Assembly: GCF_025060895.1 (NCBI RefSeq)
Contig: NZ_JANZKV010000194.1
Span: forward strand, 1-38,486
Direction: 5' to 3'
Source: Stieleria sedimenti
GTDB taxonomy: Bacteria > Planctomycetota > Planctomycetia > Pirellulales > Pirellulaceae
DNA length: 38,486 bases
In this document: in pieces, positions 17,502 through 26,480 of the stretch
Layout of the letters: each line of letters starts with the position of its first letter
How positions within the stretch are numbered: the stretch's first letter is position 1
Program-made: the position numbers and the translations under genes
The notes under the pieces: generated by a model
What the model saw: the letters and a program-made list of their open reading frames with translations, nothing else
Told to the model about the DNA's origin: nothing
The model's database searches: none

Positions 17502-18473
17502 ATGGCAGCCATCACAAACCATCTGCTCCACGACGAGTGGCCTGGAGCGGCTTTGCTGGAGCTGGACTACCACGTCATCTGGAACGATGGGTCTGGGAAG
17601 GCGGCTCAAATCGATCAGCTACGGCAATTGCTGTCGTGTTTTGCAACGCGATGGACAAAAATCTGTCGCGACGTTGATCTACCCAACGCGATCATCGGTT
17701 CTCGTTGCCGTACGGTCGTCGCTGCCGGCGGCGACGGTACTGTCAATGCGGTCGTGAACGCTTTGATGGAAGTCGATGCATCGGTGCGTCCCAGCCTGTC
17801 TATTGTTCCGTTGGGAACGGCCAACGACTTTGCCGGGACGCTCGCGATTTCAGATGACGTCGCCGAAGCCGTGCAGCAAATGCGCGAAAGCGGTCCGCGA
17901 AGCATCGATATCGTCCAAGTGCACGCCCATGGTTTTCAGCAGTACTTCGCAAACGTTGCAGCCGGCGGCAATTGCGTGAGAGTATCGGAACTGATGACCG
18001 ACGAAATCAAACAACGCTGGGGGGCGATGAGCTACATTCGGGGGGCCGTGTCCGTTTTGCCGGACATGATCAGCTACCGGATTCAGGTCGACATCGACGG
18101 TGAGCAGTTAGAACTTGACAGCTGGGCAATTCTGGTTGCCAACGGACGTACCAACGCAGGACGTATCGAAGTGGCTCCCTGGGCGTCACCGACCGACGGG
18201 TTGCTCGATATCATTTTGATCAAAGATGGTACGGTTGCGGACATGGCGGAGATCGTGACACGTAACCTGATCGGGTCATTCGCGCAGTGTGATCAGGTGA
18301 TTTATCGTCAGGCCAAGCGTCTGGAACTGCGATCAGATCCGTCGATGCGTTTCACCTTCGACGGTGAAATTGTGGACGCAAAACCGATCCGGTTTTGTGT
18401 CGAACCGGCGCCGATCCAGATGTTTGTCGGCAGGCAGTTCCAGTCCCATGTCGAGCCCGTCGAACTCGGCTAG
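17502..18473 (+). CDS. Diacylglycerol/lipid kinase, YegS-BmrU type
   Basis: 323 residues from the ATG at 17502, with GGAGG 12 nt upstream. The catalytic domain shows VVAAGGDGTVNAVVNAL (GGDGTxN at 76-82), the nucleotide-binding hallmark of DAGK_cat, then PLGTANDFA (103-111), another conserved family motif. WNDGSGKA (~27-34) stands where the family usually has NPxSG. The C-terminal half matches the beta-sandwich of YegS-like kinases (DGLLDIILIKDG; FTFDGEIVDAKPIRF). The expected reaction is ATP-dependent phosphorylation of diacylglycerol or a related lipid alcohol at the membrane. It converges on a CDP-alcohol phosphatidyltransferase gene only 16 bp away, which fits a shared role in phospholipid metabolism; that link is inference. 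Confidence 0.88.
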   Translation: MAAITNHLLHDEWPGAALLELDYHVIWNDGSGKAAQIDQLRQLLSCFATRWTKICRDVDLPNAIIGSRCRTVVAAGGDGTVNAVVNALMEVDASVRPSLSIVPLGTANDFAGTLAISDDVAEAVQQMRESGPRSIDIVQVHAHGFQQYFANVAAGGNCVRVSELMTDEIKQRWGAMSYIRGAVSVLPDMISYRIQVDIDGEQLELDSWAILVANGRTNAGRIEVAPWASPTDGLLDIILIKDGTVADMAEIVTRNLIGSFAQCDQVIYRQAKRLELRSDPSMRFTFDGEIVDAKPIRFCVEPAPIQMFVGRQFQSHVEPVELG

Positions 18474-18489
18474 CAAACGACCTTCTCAA

Positions 18490-19221
18490 TCACGCTAGCT
18501 TGTCGCGGCTTGCGGCCAGTCGCCAAGATGCGGCGACGTAGAACAGGGGGTAAGCCAATGAGACCAGGGTGAGCCATCCGGGCGGGTGGGGATACGGGTA
18601 CAGCATCAGGATCATCACGGCGACCCAACCCGCTGCACCGCCGAGCAGAATTCTGCGCAAACGCCTTGGAGCCAAGTTGGGATAGATGAATCGCAGCGGG
18701 CTGAGGGTCATGATGCTAAGAGCCCACATCATCAGGGCCACCGCCCAGCCGCCGCCCCAGACGAAGAGGATTCCCGCGTAGAACGCGAAGATGTTCCAGT
18801 AGGATGGAAACCCTCGAAAAAAGCCGCCGTCCTCGTCTTTGGCGTGGCGATGAGAAAAACCGAGCAAGCTGCTGCCCATCGCCAAGGTGACCGTCCAGCC
18901 CCATCCCTGCGGCAGCCAATCCATCCGCCAGATCAACATCAGTGGAATGAACGCGAAGGTCAGGTAGTCCAACAGGTCATCAATCGTCCGCCCGTCGAAC
19001 GCCGGGGCTCGCGTTTTGACTTCGAAACGCCGCGCCAAGGGACCGTCGATCGCGTCGATCACATTGGTCAATAACAAGTAGACGAAAACGATTCTCGGAT
19101 CGCAAACAGGAGAAATGATTTCAGCCATCGCCAGCCCTGCCGGGATGATCCCCGACGCGGTCAGCAAGTGGACACCGTAGCAAGCCCATGCGGATTCAGA
19201 TGTCGTTGACTTGCTAATCAC
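18490..19221 (-). CDS. CDP-alcohol phosphatidyltransferase resembling phosphatidylcholine synthase (Pcs)
   Basis: 243 residues with several membrane helices. The CDP-alcohol transferase signature is present: D56xxD59G60xxA63R64, then G77xxxD81xxxD85 (VIDAIDGPLARR...DGRTIDDLLDY). Flanking motifs are those I associate with bacterial Pcs: HLLTASG near the N terminus, DDLLDYLTFAFIP, and KDEDGGFFRGFPSYWNIFAFY. Pcs condenses CDP-diacylglycerol directly with choline to give phosphatidylcholine. Whether choline is the substrate here cannot be read from sequence, so another head-group alcohol is possible. The start is ATG 19221. The gene converges tightly with the lipid kinase and diverges from the GH32-like gene. 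Confidence 0.85.
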   Translation of the reverse strand: MISKSTTSESAWACYGVHLLTASGIIPAGLAMAEIISPVCDPRIVFVYLLLTNVIDAIDGPLARRFEVKTRAPAFDGRTIDDLLDYLTFAFIPLMLIWRMDWLPQGWGWTVTLAMGSSLLGFSHRHAKDEDGGFFRGFPSYWNIFAFYAGILFVWGGGWAVALMMWALSIMTLSPLRFIYPNLAPRRLRRILLGGAAGWVAVMILMLYPYPHPPGWLTLVSLAYPLFYVAASWRLAASRDKLA

Positions 19222-19516
19222 GCTCGCGTTTCATTCTCTTGAGTGGTCATTGTCAAAAACGGGTTGGAATCAACCTCCCTAAGCTGTTCGATGCAATCCG
19301 CAGTCAAACGAAGCAGTTTCCATACCAAACGCGGTTTTCCCCGAGCGTGCCAGCAGACGCGGGACTCGTGGCTCGATCGCCGGTTGCTCACTGGCCGGCG
19401 CGACGGGTTTTCGAGCAGGCCGAGACGCGAGCTGCGATTTCGTGGTTGCGGAGTCGAGTCGACTTCAAAGCAATTGGGGTGGGGCGTCGCGGCCGACTTG
19501 GTGTACATTGTTGACC

Positions 19517-21109
19517 ATGTTTGCAGAAACTGACGGCAGCAGAAAAACGATCGGCGACGTGGACGTCTTGTTTCACGACGGCCTGTACCACTTGTTTCAC
19601 CTGGTTCTGCCCAACCACGACTTTATCGCCCACGCCGTCAGCACCGACGCGTTGAATTGGCGGCGAGTCAACAACGCGCTGTTCATCGGCGATCCCGGCA
19701 GTTGGGACGACTTGATGCTGTGGACGATGCATGTTTCGCCCGATCCCCATCATTCCGGGCGCTGGCGGATGTTCTACACCGGTCTGTCGCGGCGCGATCA
19801 AGGCAACTTTCAACGGTTGGGGATGGCGGTCAGCGATGATCTGTTTCATTGGCAAAAGGTCCCGGTCCGGTGGGAAGATCACCGCGGACCGAGGGACCCA
19901 GAGCGTGTCAAGCGTGCGCTGCAGCAGAGTCGAGCGACGTCCGCGGATGCCCGACATGCGATGTTTGATCAAGCGAGTTGTTTTCCCTTGGCGCCGGATC
20001 CGGAGTATTACGAAGCGTCGCTCACTGAGGGCCGGCACTGGGTCAGCTTTCGCGATCCGTTTTACCATCATGACGGGAACGATGGCTGGCTGCTGGCGGC
20101 CGGACGCGTCAACACGGGGCCGGTCGTCCGCCGCGGTTGTGTCGCATTGATGAAGGAAGTCGAACCCAACCATTTCGTTGCACACCCGCCGCTGCATCAC
20201 CCGCGATTGTATGATGATATCGAAGTGCCGAATCTGATCGTCGTCGACGACGACCATTACTTGATCGGCAGCATTCGCGAAGACGCAAAAATTCGTTACT
20301 GGCACACCGACGAGATTGGACACCGGTGGCAAAGCTATCACGACAACGTGTTGCTGCCCCAAGGCAACTACGCGGGGCGGGTCTGCCGTGACGATCAAGG
20401 ATGGTTGCTGTGGAATTTCTATTCGATGAATCGGGAGGACCGAACGGCGGAAAACTTGATGCCGCCGCCCAAACGTCTGGTCAAGAACGAACATGGATTG
20501 CTGCGGGCGGTGACGTTCGAAGGCATCGACCAATACTTGCGGGAACCATTGGATGCGAAGTGTATCCACAGCCTGATCGATGACGTCGGGCCGCAGATGC
20601 GAGAGTGTCGCGTCGAAGGTGGGCATTTGGACCTGGCGTGTGAAAGTGGGTTTCAAGCCTTCGTGTTCGATGACCACTTGGATCACTTCCGATTTCAAGC
20701 CAAGTTGGACATGCAGGGGCTCGGCAAGTGCGGCCTGGTCTTTCGCATTGATCCCGAAACGCGCGATGGGTACTACCTCTCGCTGGATCTCCTCAAGGGT
20801 GTCGCCCAGCTGCGGGCTTGGGGAACCGGTGAAGACGGCAGTGGCGAACAGATGATGCAGTTTTGTCCGTTGCAATCAGGTTTTTGGTACAGCGAGGATC
20901 GCACCGCCATTTCCGTGCGATTGATCGTCTTCGGAAGCTACATCGAAGTGTCGGTCAATGGTCGGGTTGTTTTGTCGTTGGCGGACCAGAGTTTTGACAA
21001 GGGAAAAATGGGCGTTTATTTGGAGACGGCGAAAGTAAGAGTTTCCGAGATTCAATTGGTACGACTTGCGCCGCCCAATCAAACCGACGAACATCTGGCG
21101 AGCGGCTGA
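19517..21109 (+). CDS. GH32-like five-bladed propeller glycosidase with C-terminal LamG/DUF1080-type domain
   Basis: 530 residues from the ATG at 19517; the 25 residues that an earlier start would add are not family-like. The propeller shows the blade pattern of GH32/GH43/GH68 enzymes: [17 protein letters not shown] (Asp14/Asp16, the likely nucleophile position), [15 protein letters not shown] (RDP, Asp180 transition-state stabiliser) and [10 protein letters not shown] (Glu236, acid/base position). The classical WMNDPNG of sucrose-cleaving GH32 is absent. Residues ~375-515 form a concanavalin-like domain ([18 protein letters not shown]), as in DUF1080 sugar-binding or hydrolase modules. No signal peptide is visible, so it may act in the cytoplasm or leave by an unseen route. 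The substrate is unknown; a fructan or another non-reducing glycoside is the family guess. Confidence 0.8.
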   Translation: MFAETDGSRKTIGDVDVLFHDGLYHLFHLVLPNHDFIAHAVSTDALNWRRVNNALFIGDPGSWDDLMLWTMHVSPDPHHSGRWRMFYTGLSRRDQGNFQRLGMAVSDDLFHWQKVPVRWEDHRGPRDPERVKRALQQSRATSADARHAMFDQASCFPLAPDPEYYEASLTEGRHWVSFRDPFYHHDGNDGWLLAAGRVNTGPVVRRGCVALMKEVEPNHFVAHPPLHHPRLYDDIEVPNLIVVDDDHYLIGSIREDAKIRYWHTDEIGHRWQSYHDNVLLPQGNYAGRVCRDDQGWLLWNFYSMNREDRTAENLMPPPKRLVKNEHGLLRAVTFEGIDQYLREPLDAKCIHSLIDDVGPQMRECRVEGGHLDLACESGFQAFVFDDHLDHFRFQAKLDMQGLGKCGLVFRIDPETRDGYYLSLDLLKGVAQLRAWGTGEDGSGEQMMQFCPLQSGFWYSEDRTAISVRLIVFGSYIEVSVNGRVVLSLADQSFDKGKMGVYLETAKVRVSEIQLVRLAPPNQTDEHLASG

Positions 21110-21113
21110 ACGA

Positions 21114-21461
21114 TTAATGCGATCCAGCAGATGAGCGCCAGGCGAGGGGCGGGCGTGATGCGTCGTTCGGGATGATCGCGATCATCAGTAGAAAGAGACC
21201 GACGACGATGTGATTTTGGTGAATCGGTGGTGGGGGAATCTCTGCAAAACGACCCCACAACGTCAGCCCGCTCGCGACGACCAGGTTCAGCAAGTGCGCA
21301 TGCCGGGTCGGATGCCAGTACGACAACCCCGCCAGTATCGCAACCAGCAACGCAACCAACGAATCGATCAGTACAAAGGATTCGCTGCCTTGCACCCGAA
21401 AGACAAACGGGCTAATCGCCAGCCAGACCGCGGTCATGATCTCAACGACGCGTCCCCACAT
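21114..21461 (-). CDS. SPW-repeat membrane protein
   Basis: 115 residues from the ATG at 21461, which overlaps the stop of the upstream VKOR-like gene as TGATG, so the two are translationally coupled. Four hydrophobic segments are arranged as two similar halves. The first carries WLAISPFVF, the SPW-type motif (here SPF); the second opens with LLNLVVASGLTLWG. SPW proteins are small integral membrane proteins of unknown function that often sit beside VKOR-like and SDR genes, as here. The stop is only 4 bp from the stop of the convergent GH32-like gene. Confidence 0.78.
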   Translation of the reverse strand: MWGRVVEIMTAVWLAISPFVFRVQGSESFVLIDSLVALLVAILAGLSYWHPTRHAHLLNLVVASGLTLWGRFAEIPPPPIHQNHIVVGLFLLMIAIIPNDASRPPLAWRSSAGSH

Positions 21462-22093
21462 CACGCAGTCCCCCGCGACAATAAGGTTTCCGCCGCGCGA
21501 TCGATCGCTTCGCAGCGATTCCCCCAAAATGCATCCCATAACAGTCGCGAATCATGATTCTGTTTCCAAACAATCCACAGGTACGTCAAGGACGCCCGGA
21601 CTTCATCCCACGCCCAATAAACGAGGATCAAAGAGATCACCGCCGTCACCAGGCATAGAAAGCACCATGATCCGACGATGAAAGCCTGGATCAAGACCAG
21701 CACGACACTGACAATGCCCAGCGGAATCACGTCAATCCCGAATAGGATCACCAACCAGGGACGGTACTGCCACCGGCGCGCGGATCCGGCAAACCCCAAA
21801 ATGGCGTCCCCCAGGTATGCCAGCACTCCGAGCGCGGCATCGTGAATGCCAAGCATGGCGTACATCTGCGTAGCGGTTTTAGACTTCAGGACATCGGCCG
21901 TGCCGCTGCCGAAGAAAGGATCCCAGGCGGTTTCGATCAGCCCCCATTGGTACAGAGACAGGTGCGTAGAGATGGCCGCGGCGACGAACGCCAGAATGCA
22001 TATCGGGATTCGCTGTGACCACGCCGAGGGGTTGTGGTCATAGGGCGGGACGTTGCGGTGCAAGTCGTCGACCGGTAGTGTTGCGTGCGACAT
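21461..22093 (-). CDS. Vitamin K epoxide reductase (VKOR)-like membrane protein
   Basis: 210 residues from the ATG at 22093, 5 nt after the epimerase stop. An ATG at 22129 would overlap that gene and adds no family sequence. About five membrane helices. Family features: [18 protein letters not shown] in helix 1, [10 protein letters not shown], the helix-2 motif [15 protein letters not shown], and the active-site CxxC in the last helices (GSWCFLCL, Cys144 and Cys147). VKOR-family proteins pass electrons from periplasmic disulfide exchange to quinone. The extra loop cysteine pair of classical VKORs is not visible, and there is no fused thioredoxin domain, so redox partners must be separate or the activity differs. 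It is the middle gene of an epimerase-VKOR-SPW operon. Confidence 0.78.
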   Translation of the reverse strand: MSHATLPVDDLHRNVPPYDHNPSAWSQRIPICILAFVAAAISTHLSLYQWGLIETAWDPFFGSGTADVLKSKTATQMYAMLGIHDAALGVLAYLGDAILGFAGSARRWQYRPWLVILFGIDVIPLGIVSVVLVLIQAFIVGSWCFLCLVTAVISLILVYWAWDEVRASLTYLWIVWKQNHDSRLLWDAFWGNRCEAIDRAAETLLSRGTA

Positions 22094-22098
22094 CGGTG

Positions 22099-23157
22099 TT
22101 ATCGGTTCAGGCCGTTCTTGCGATACCAATGATCGGGATCCTGTTTCAAGTCGTCGATAATCGTCGGTAGGCGATCGATCAGTCGATGCTCGGGTTCCCA
22201 GCCGAGTAGCTCTTTCGCCCGCGACAGATCGAGCGCGTAATGGTCATCGGCCATGTTGACCATGAAGGGTTTGATGAACGCTTCGCCATCGGACAGTGTG
22301 TCGGTGACCGACGCACCGACTTTCGCGAGCGGTTTCGGAACGCACAGCGTCGTCCACTCCTTGCCATGAATCAGACGCCCGATTTCATCTTGAAGCGTTT
22401 CGTAGGAGAGAGGATCCGGCTCGCCGATCAAAATGGCCGTCTTGGCTTCGATCTGGTCACGACGCTCGACAGTGGCCACGACCGCATCGACCGCATCGTC
22501 AAGGTGAACCGCCGATTGCCCGGTCTCGGTATCGCCGGGAAAGAAGTAGCTTTGAAAATCGTTTTCGTAGATGCGTTTGATCTGCTGCACGATGGTCGGT
22601 TGACGCCCGTAGTCGGTGTAGACGCCGGCGATCCGCAAGAAGACCGATCGCACCCCTGGGTGGCCCTCACGGATCAGCCGTTCGGTTCGAATTTTGCTCT
22701 CGGGATAAGGCCACTTCGCCAACAGCGGATCCTCTTCGGCGATGTGCTGGCCCGGTTCACAAGGCTCGTGCACCAGCATCGTACTGCTGAAAATGAACTG
22801 TTCCAGCTCGAACTCGTCCAGTGCGTTGAGTAGCCGATCGGTCCCGTTGACCGTGACTTCGTCGTACGTTTCACTGTCTTCTCCTGAGAAATCATAATAC
22901 GCCGCCAGGTGAACGACGCTGGCGAGTTTGCCATCGGTGCGTCGTCGAACATCCGCGACCGCGCCACGGACATTCTCGTAGCTGGTCAGATCGCACTCGA
23001 TGTCGTGGACGTTGGCATGGCTTTTTGGAGGTTCAGGCAATCCGACTCGATCGAACCCAAATACTTCATAGCCCCGATCGGCCAGCGTGCGGCAAACCGG
23101 TTGCCCCATCAGACCCGAGCTTCCTGTGACAAGGACGGCAGGACGTGTTACAGACAT
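22099..23157 (-). CDS. NAD(P)-dependent epimerase/dehydratase (extended SDR)
   Basis: 352 residues of normal length. Rossmann motif TGSSGLMG at 11-18; an acidic residue after strand 2 (FGFDR) suggests NAD preference; HLAAYYDF corresponds to the NAAA-type motif. The catalytic set is SST (124-126) and Y151xxxK155 (YPESK). Substrate-side features ([32 protein letters not shown]) fit the nucleotide-sugar epimerase class, but the substrate cannot be read. It is first in an operon with the VKOR-like and SPW proteins, an association I recall from stress-type gene islands of other bacteria, so a cofactor-dependent envelope role is possible. Confidence 0.9.
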   Translation of the reverse strand: MSVTRPAVLVTGSSGLMGQPVCRTLADRGYEVFGFDRVGLPEPPKSHANVHDIECDLTSYENVRGAVADVRRRTDGKLASVVHLAAYYDFSGEDSETYDEVTVNGTDRLLNALDEFELEQFIFSSTMLVHEPCEPGQHIAEEDPLLAKWPYPESKIRTERLIREGHPGVRSVFLRIAGVYTDYGRQPTIVQQIKRIYENDFQSYFFPGDTETGQSAVHLDDAVDAVVATVERRDQIEAKTAILIGEPDPLSYETLQDEIGRLIHGKEWTTLCVPKPLAKVGASVTDTLSDGEAFIKPFMVNMADDHYALDLSRAKELLGWEPEHRLIDRLPTIIDDLKQDPDHWYRKNGLNR

Positions 23158-23214
23158 GAATTACTCCGCTTGGATCATAAACGTTCGTCTCTCCGACGCT
23201 GCAAACAACATGCC

Positions 23215-23248
23215 ACTGCGAACGCCGGGGCACTGCGAACGCCGGGGC
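23215..23248. repeat. 17-bp direct tandem repeat between the AI-2E and epimerase genes
   Basis: ACTGCGAACGCCGGGGC occurs twice without a gap (23215-23231 and 23232-23248) in the 114-bp space upstream of the AI-2E gene's end and the epimerase start. It is not part of any convincing reading frame. It could be a replication-slippage duplication or a regulatory repeat. Confidence 0.9.
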
Positions 23249-23271
23249 ACCGTCGTACCTGTAGCCCGCGG

Positions 23272-24354
23272 TCATGCAGCCAGCTGTCGTTGGTTGGCAA
23301 GACGATCCCGGGCGATGTTCAGCAGGGCGTAGAAAAACGCAGCAACCATGGGGCCGACGAAGATGCCCCACAACCCCATCAACTTGAGCGCTCCCAGCAC
23401 GGTCACCAAAGCGACCAGCGGATGCAGCTTTGCTTGATTGCCGATCACATAGGCACGAACCAGATTGTCCGATGACGCGACAATCACCGCGCCGTAAACG
23501 GCCAGTCCGATTCCGGACACAAAATGTCCTTGGAAAAGCAGCCACGCCGCCACGCCACCCCAGACGGCCGCGGATCCGAGTAACGGGATGAACGAAGAGA
23601 ACATCGTCAACACGATCAGCAACCAAACGTTCGGGATCCCCAAAACGGCGAATGCAACGCCGGAAAGAGCGGCTTGCGCCAGGCCGGCCACCACGGTCCC
23701 CAACACGACTCCTCGACAGACCGACTGAAACCGCTCGGTCAGGCGTTGTTCTTCCTGGTTTTTCAACGGCATCATGCGATGCAGTTCCCGCAGAAAAACA
23801 TCGCGGTCGGCGAGGAAATAGTAAAGGGCGAGGGTCATGATTGCCAGACTGACGGCGAACGTGAAAAAGTCGGAGAGTAAACCACGCGTCTTGTCGTACA
23901 ATTCCACCGTCACGCCGTCGGTGATCTTCAAAACCGTTCTCCTTAACTGTTGCCGATGCTCTTCAGGTAAACGCGCGTTGAGATGTTCGATCGCGTCGCC
24001 GATTTGTGTCGCTTCGATGATCTCCACCGTCTCCTCGATTCCGTTGGAAGAGGTGGCTTCGAATCGCCCGGCGACATCAGCCCCGATCTTCATGACCTGG
24101 GTGCCGGCCATTAGAAGTGTGACGCAGATGGGTAGCAGCACCGCGAGCACCACCAGCAATGTGGTCGCACCAGCGGCAATTCGCCCGTGACCGGCAAACC
24201 GTTCGGTCAACCAGCGGTGCAACGGCGCAAACAATACCGTCAGTACCAAGGCCACGAAGATCGCCACGATAAACGGCTTGATGACATGTAAGAACAGTAA
24301 CCCGAACAGAGCGAGCGAACCGATCAGAAGCCAAAGCGAAAGGTTACGTGGCAT
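23272..24354 (-). CDS. AI-2E family membrane permease
   Basis: 360 residues, the usual length for the family. N-terminal helices (LSLWLLIGSLALFGLLFLHVIKPFIVAIFVALVL) are followed by APLHRWL, a long extramembrane stretch (~95-165), and C-terminal helices with the conserved VVAGLAQAALSGVAFAVLGIPN, FIPLLGSAAVWGGVA and GAVIVASSDNLVRAYVIGNQAKLHPLVALVTVLGALKLMGLWGIFVGPMV segments in order. Family members include the AI-2 exporter TqsA and Na+/H+ antiporter-like proteins; the substrate here is unknown. Its 5' neighbour, the 119-residue protein gene, is on the same strand 104 bp upstream. Confidence 0.93.
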   Translation of the reverse strand: MPRNLSLWLLIGSLALFGLLFLHVIKPFIVAIFVALVLTVLFAPLHRWLTERFAGHGRIAAGATTLLVVLAVLLPICVTLLMAGTQVMKIGADVAGRFEATSSNGIEETVEIIEATQIGDAIEHLNARLPEEHRQQLRRTVLKITDGVTVELYDKTRGLLSDFFTFAVSLAIMTLALYYFLADRDVFLRELHRMMPLKNQEEQRLTERFQSVCRGVVLGTVVAGLAQAALSGVAFAVLGIPNVWLLIVLTMFSSFIPLLGSAAVWGGVAAWLLFQGHFVSGIGLAVYGAVIVASSDNLVRAYVIGNQAKLHPLVALVTVLGALKLMGLWGIFVGPMVAAFFYALLNIARDRLANQRQLAA

Positions 24355-24458
24355 GTTTGGCTGCTCTTTGGTGCGGAGTTTCTGGGGTCACCCCATCGTG
24401 TCGATCCAACAACGTTGCCGTGGAAGCGTCGCGAGCTCCCTTCGGTGCAACGGGGCGT

Positions 24459-24818
24459 TCACGCGTCAGTCGCTGAGCTGATGTTGGCCGCTTTCGCCTC
24501 GCCCTTCTCGTCGGGTTGACGCGACTCCCAGTCCTGCAATTGGTCAAACTTGTTTTGCAATTGCTCGGTGATCCCGGTCAATGCTCCGCCCCGATGCATC
24601 GCCGGTTCGCGGCACATGTCTTTGACGCGACTCTCGATGTCGACTTGCAACTTCCGGTCGGCGAGACGCCCATAGCCGCTCATCAACAGCGACTTCAGCA
24701 ATTCTTCGACCGACGAATCATCCAGCGTTGGATCCGTCGAAGCGTTCTCGAGTCGTGTGCAACAGATCGAGGCAAGCTTGTCGAGTTGTTTTTCAATCTG
24801 GGGGTTTGTATTGCTCAT
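24459..24818 (-). CDS. Small soluble protein of unknown function
   Basis: 119 residues from the ATG at 24818 (MSNTNPQIEKQLDKLASICC...). It is mostly helical and charged, with a Cys-Cys pair (~18-19), a conserved-looking ELLKSLLMSGYGRLADRKLQVDIESRVKDMC core, and a polar C-terminal tail. The frame remains open upstream to 25244, but that extension is His/Arg-rich and overlaps the control region and start of the divergent exchanger, so I exclude it. No Shine-Dalgarno is obvious. It lies upstream of the AI-2E gene on the same strand. I do not recognise the family. Confidence 0.55.
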   Translation of the reverse strand: MSNTNPQIEKQLDKLASICCTRLENASTDPTLDDSSVEELLKSLLMSGYGRLADRKLQVDIESRVKDMCREPAMHRGGALTGITEQLQNKFDQLQDWESRQPDEKGEAKAANISSATDA

Positions 24819-25161
24819 GTTTCGCTTGTTTGTTTGAAGTTCTTTGGTAAGCCGTGGCCGCTCGTCGTGGCGACAAGATGAATTGCCTTCCAGCGTCACC
24901 GGCACACACGCGGCATCCCCAACGACCAAGCTGATCAAAACCCGATCAGCCGCCCTTGAATGGTGCCTGCCTCGAAATGGAGAGCAATCGATATGCCAAA
25001 GCGTCGCGTCGTGGCGTGCCCTCCACGGGACAATGCCTGCGGGACAATGCCGGATGCATCGAAGTGCGGCGATTCCGCCACGCGGACGCAACACGCGGGA
25101 AATGGGCGCGTCAGTGCTCGGCACGACCCGTCTGGCATGTCCGTTGCAACGGCGGTCGAGA
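24819..25161. other. Divergent intergenic region without a convincing gene
   Basis: 343 bp between the 119-residue protein (minus) and the cation exchanger (plus). Frames are open on both strands, but their translations are Arg/His-rich and unlike any family, as expected of GC-rich non-coding DNA. It presumably holds the two divergent promoters; I could not pick out a trustworthy one. Confidence 0.6.
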
Positions 25162-26220
25162 ATGATTTCATTCCTCGAACTTCCGTTATTGGCCAATGCC
25201 GCCATCTTTGTGTTCGGATCGATCCTGGTTTGGCTGGCAGGCACAAAACTTAGTCGTTACGTCGACTTGTTCGCCGATCGAACGGGGATCGGTGAAGCCT
25301 TCGCCGGCGCCCTGTTGCTCGGTGGGGCGACGAGTCTGCCAGAAATGGCAACGACCTGTACAGCGGCGTACTCAGGTGCGGCGAAATTGGCAGGTGCAAA
25401 CCTGCTCGGCGGAGTCGCCATGCAGATCGCCGTACTGGGCATCATCGATGCGGTCGTGCTGCGAGGCCGAGCGCTGACGCTGTTCTCACCTCGCTCATCG
25501 TTACTGATGGTTGGGGTGATGTTGATCGCGCTGATTGCGATTGCGGCCGCTGCGCTCAGCAGCGGCGAATGGGGGACCATCGCTCATCTCGGGCTGTGGC
25601 CGGTGGTCATTTTCGGTTTCTATGTCTTTTCTGTCTGGGTGATCTATCGCTACGAAGGGGACCCACGCTGGAAACCGAGCGGTGAATTGGCCCAGCCGCC
25701 CGAGTCGGCGCGTGACCTCAAGGACGCTTACCAATCCGAATACGCAGAGACCTCGACCAGGGCTTTGGTCGGTTTCTTCGCCATCGCCTCGCTCGCCGTC
25801 CTGATCGGAGGCTTTTTCGTCGCCAAAACGGGCGAAGCGATCGCCGAGCAAACCGGCATCGGCCAGAGTGTAGTCGGAGCGACGTTGGTCGCGTTGGCGA
25901 CCAGTTTGCCGGAGGTCAGCACGACGTATTCCGCGGTTCGGTTTGGTGCCTACAGCATGGCGGCGGCGAACATTCTGGGTACCAATTCGATCGAAATCGC
26001 GCTCTTCTTGCCGGCCGACCTGACCTATCGCGACGGTGCGATTTTTGATGCGATGGCTCCGTCGTCCGGCTTCCTTGCAGCGCTGAGCATTATCGTCACC
26101 AGCTTGTACCTGTGGGGGATTCTGGAACGCCGTGACCGCACGATTTTGGGGATGGGCACCGACTCGTTCGCTGTTCTGCTGGTGTACGGAATCGGGCTTG
26201 TGATCTACTCGACGCTGTAG
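25162..26220 (+). CDS. Ca2+/cation antiporter (CaCA) family exchanger
   Basis: 352 residues from the ATG at 25162 (MISFLELPLL...); the reading frame is longer but its upstream part is not protein-like. Two alpha repeats, the ion-binding core, are clear: AGALLLGGATSLPEMATTCTA (GATSLPE 55-61, GAN 78-80) and VGATLVALATSLPEVSTTYSA (ATSLPE 246-251, AANILGTN ~268-275). The acidic residues Glu61 and Glu251 that coordinate cations are present. Ten or so membrane helices are split by a polar central loop (~165-200, EGDPRWKPSGELAQPP). The family exchanges Ca2+ or other cations for Na+, K+ or H+; the ions here are not predictable. Confidence 0.88.
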   Translation: MISFLELPLLANAAIFVFGSILVWLAGTKLSRYVDLFADRTGIGEAFAGALLLGGATSLPEMATTCTAAYSGAAKLAGANLLGGVAMQIAVLGIIDAVVLRGRALTLFSPRSSLLMVGVMLIALIAIAAAALSSGEWGTIAHLGLWPVVIFGFYVFSVWVIYRYEGDPRWKPSGELAQPPESARDLKDAYQSEYAETSTRALVGFFAIASLAVLIGGFFVAKTGEAIAEQTGIGQSVVGATLVALATSLPEVSTTYSAVRFGAYSMAAANILGTNSIEIALFLPADLTYRDGAIFDAMAPSSGFLAALSIIVTSLYLWGILERRDRTILGMGTDSFAVLLVYGIGLVIYSTL

Positions 26221-26253
26221 ACGAGCGGGTTGCCGTAGTCCCACGATTTCGTC

Positions 26254-26269
26254 GACCGCCATTGCGGTC
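26254..26269. other. Short perfect hairpin between convergent genes
   Basis: GACCGC-CATT-GCGGTC, a 6-bp stem with a 4-nt loop, lies 34 bp after the exchanger stop and well before the end of the convergent BaeRF gene. No T-run follows, so terminator function is only a possibility. The rest of the 260-bp gap (26221-26480) shows nothing I can name. Confidence 0.35.
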
Positions 26270-26480
26270 AATCACCGCCCGCAGTGATCGGTGGTCGACC
26301 AGTCGGGTGCATGGGCGACACTCCAGCAGCGAGCACCCTGGCGGCGGAGTGCGCTCGCGACAAACTGCTTACCGCTGGCGACGTCGATTCTTTTACTGCA
26401 GGAGTAGACGTTCCGCCACCTGGAGCCACGCCTGGAGACAGCAGCGAAGCGCGATGAGACAGTCGTTGACCGCTCGATAC

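Noticed and set aside
19218-19508. A 96-codon frame upstream of and overlapping the Pcs-like gene by ATGA
   Set aside because: The overlap is suggestive, but the protein is Arg/Ser/Pro-rich with no family likeness and it fills the divergent promoter region, so I treat it as non-coding.
19388-20875. A 495-codon open frame antisense to the GH32-like gene
   Set aside because: It mirrors a gene with clear family motifs, and its translation has no recognisable domain. Long antisense frames are common in GC-rich coding DNA.
24819-25244. N-terminal extension of the 119-residue protein gene
   Set aside because: The extension is His/Arg-rich, overlaps the divergent exchanger's start and looks like translated non-coding DNA.
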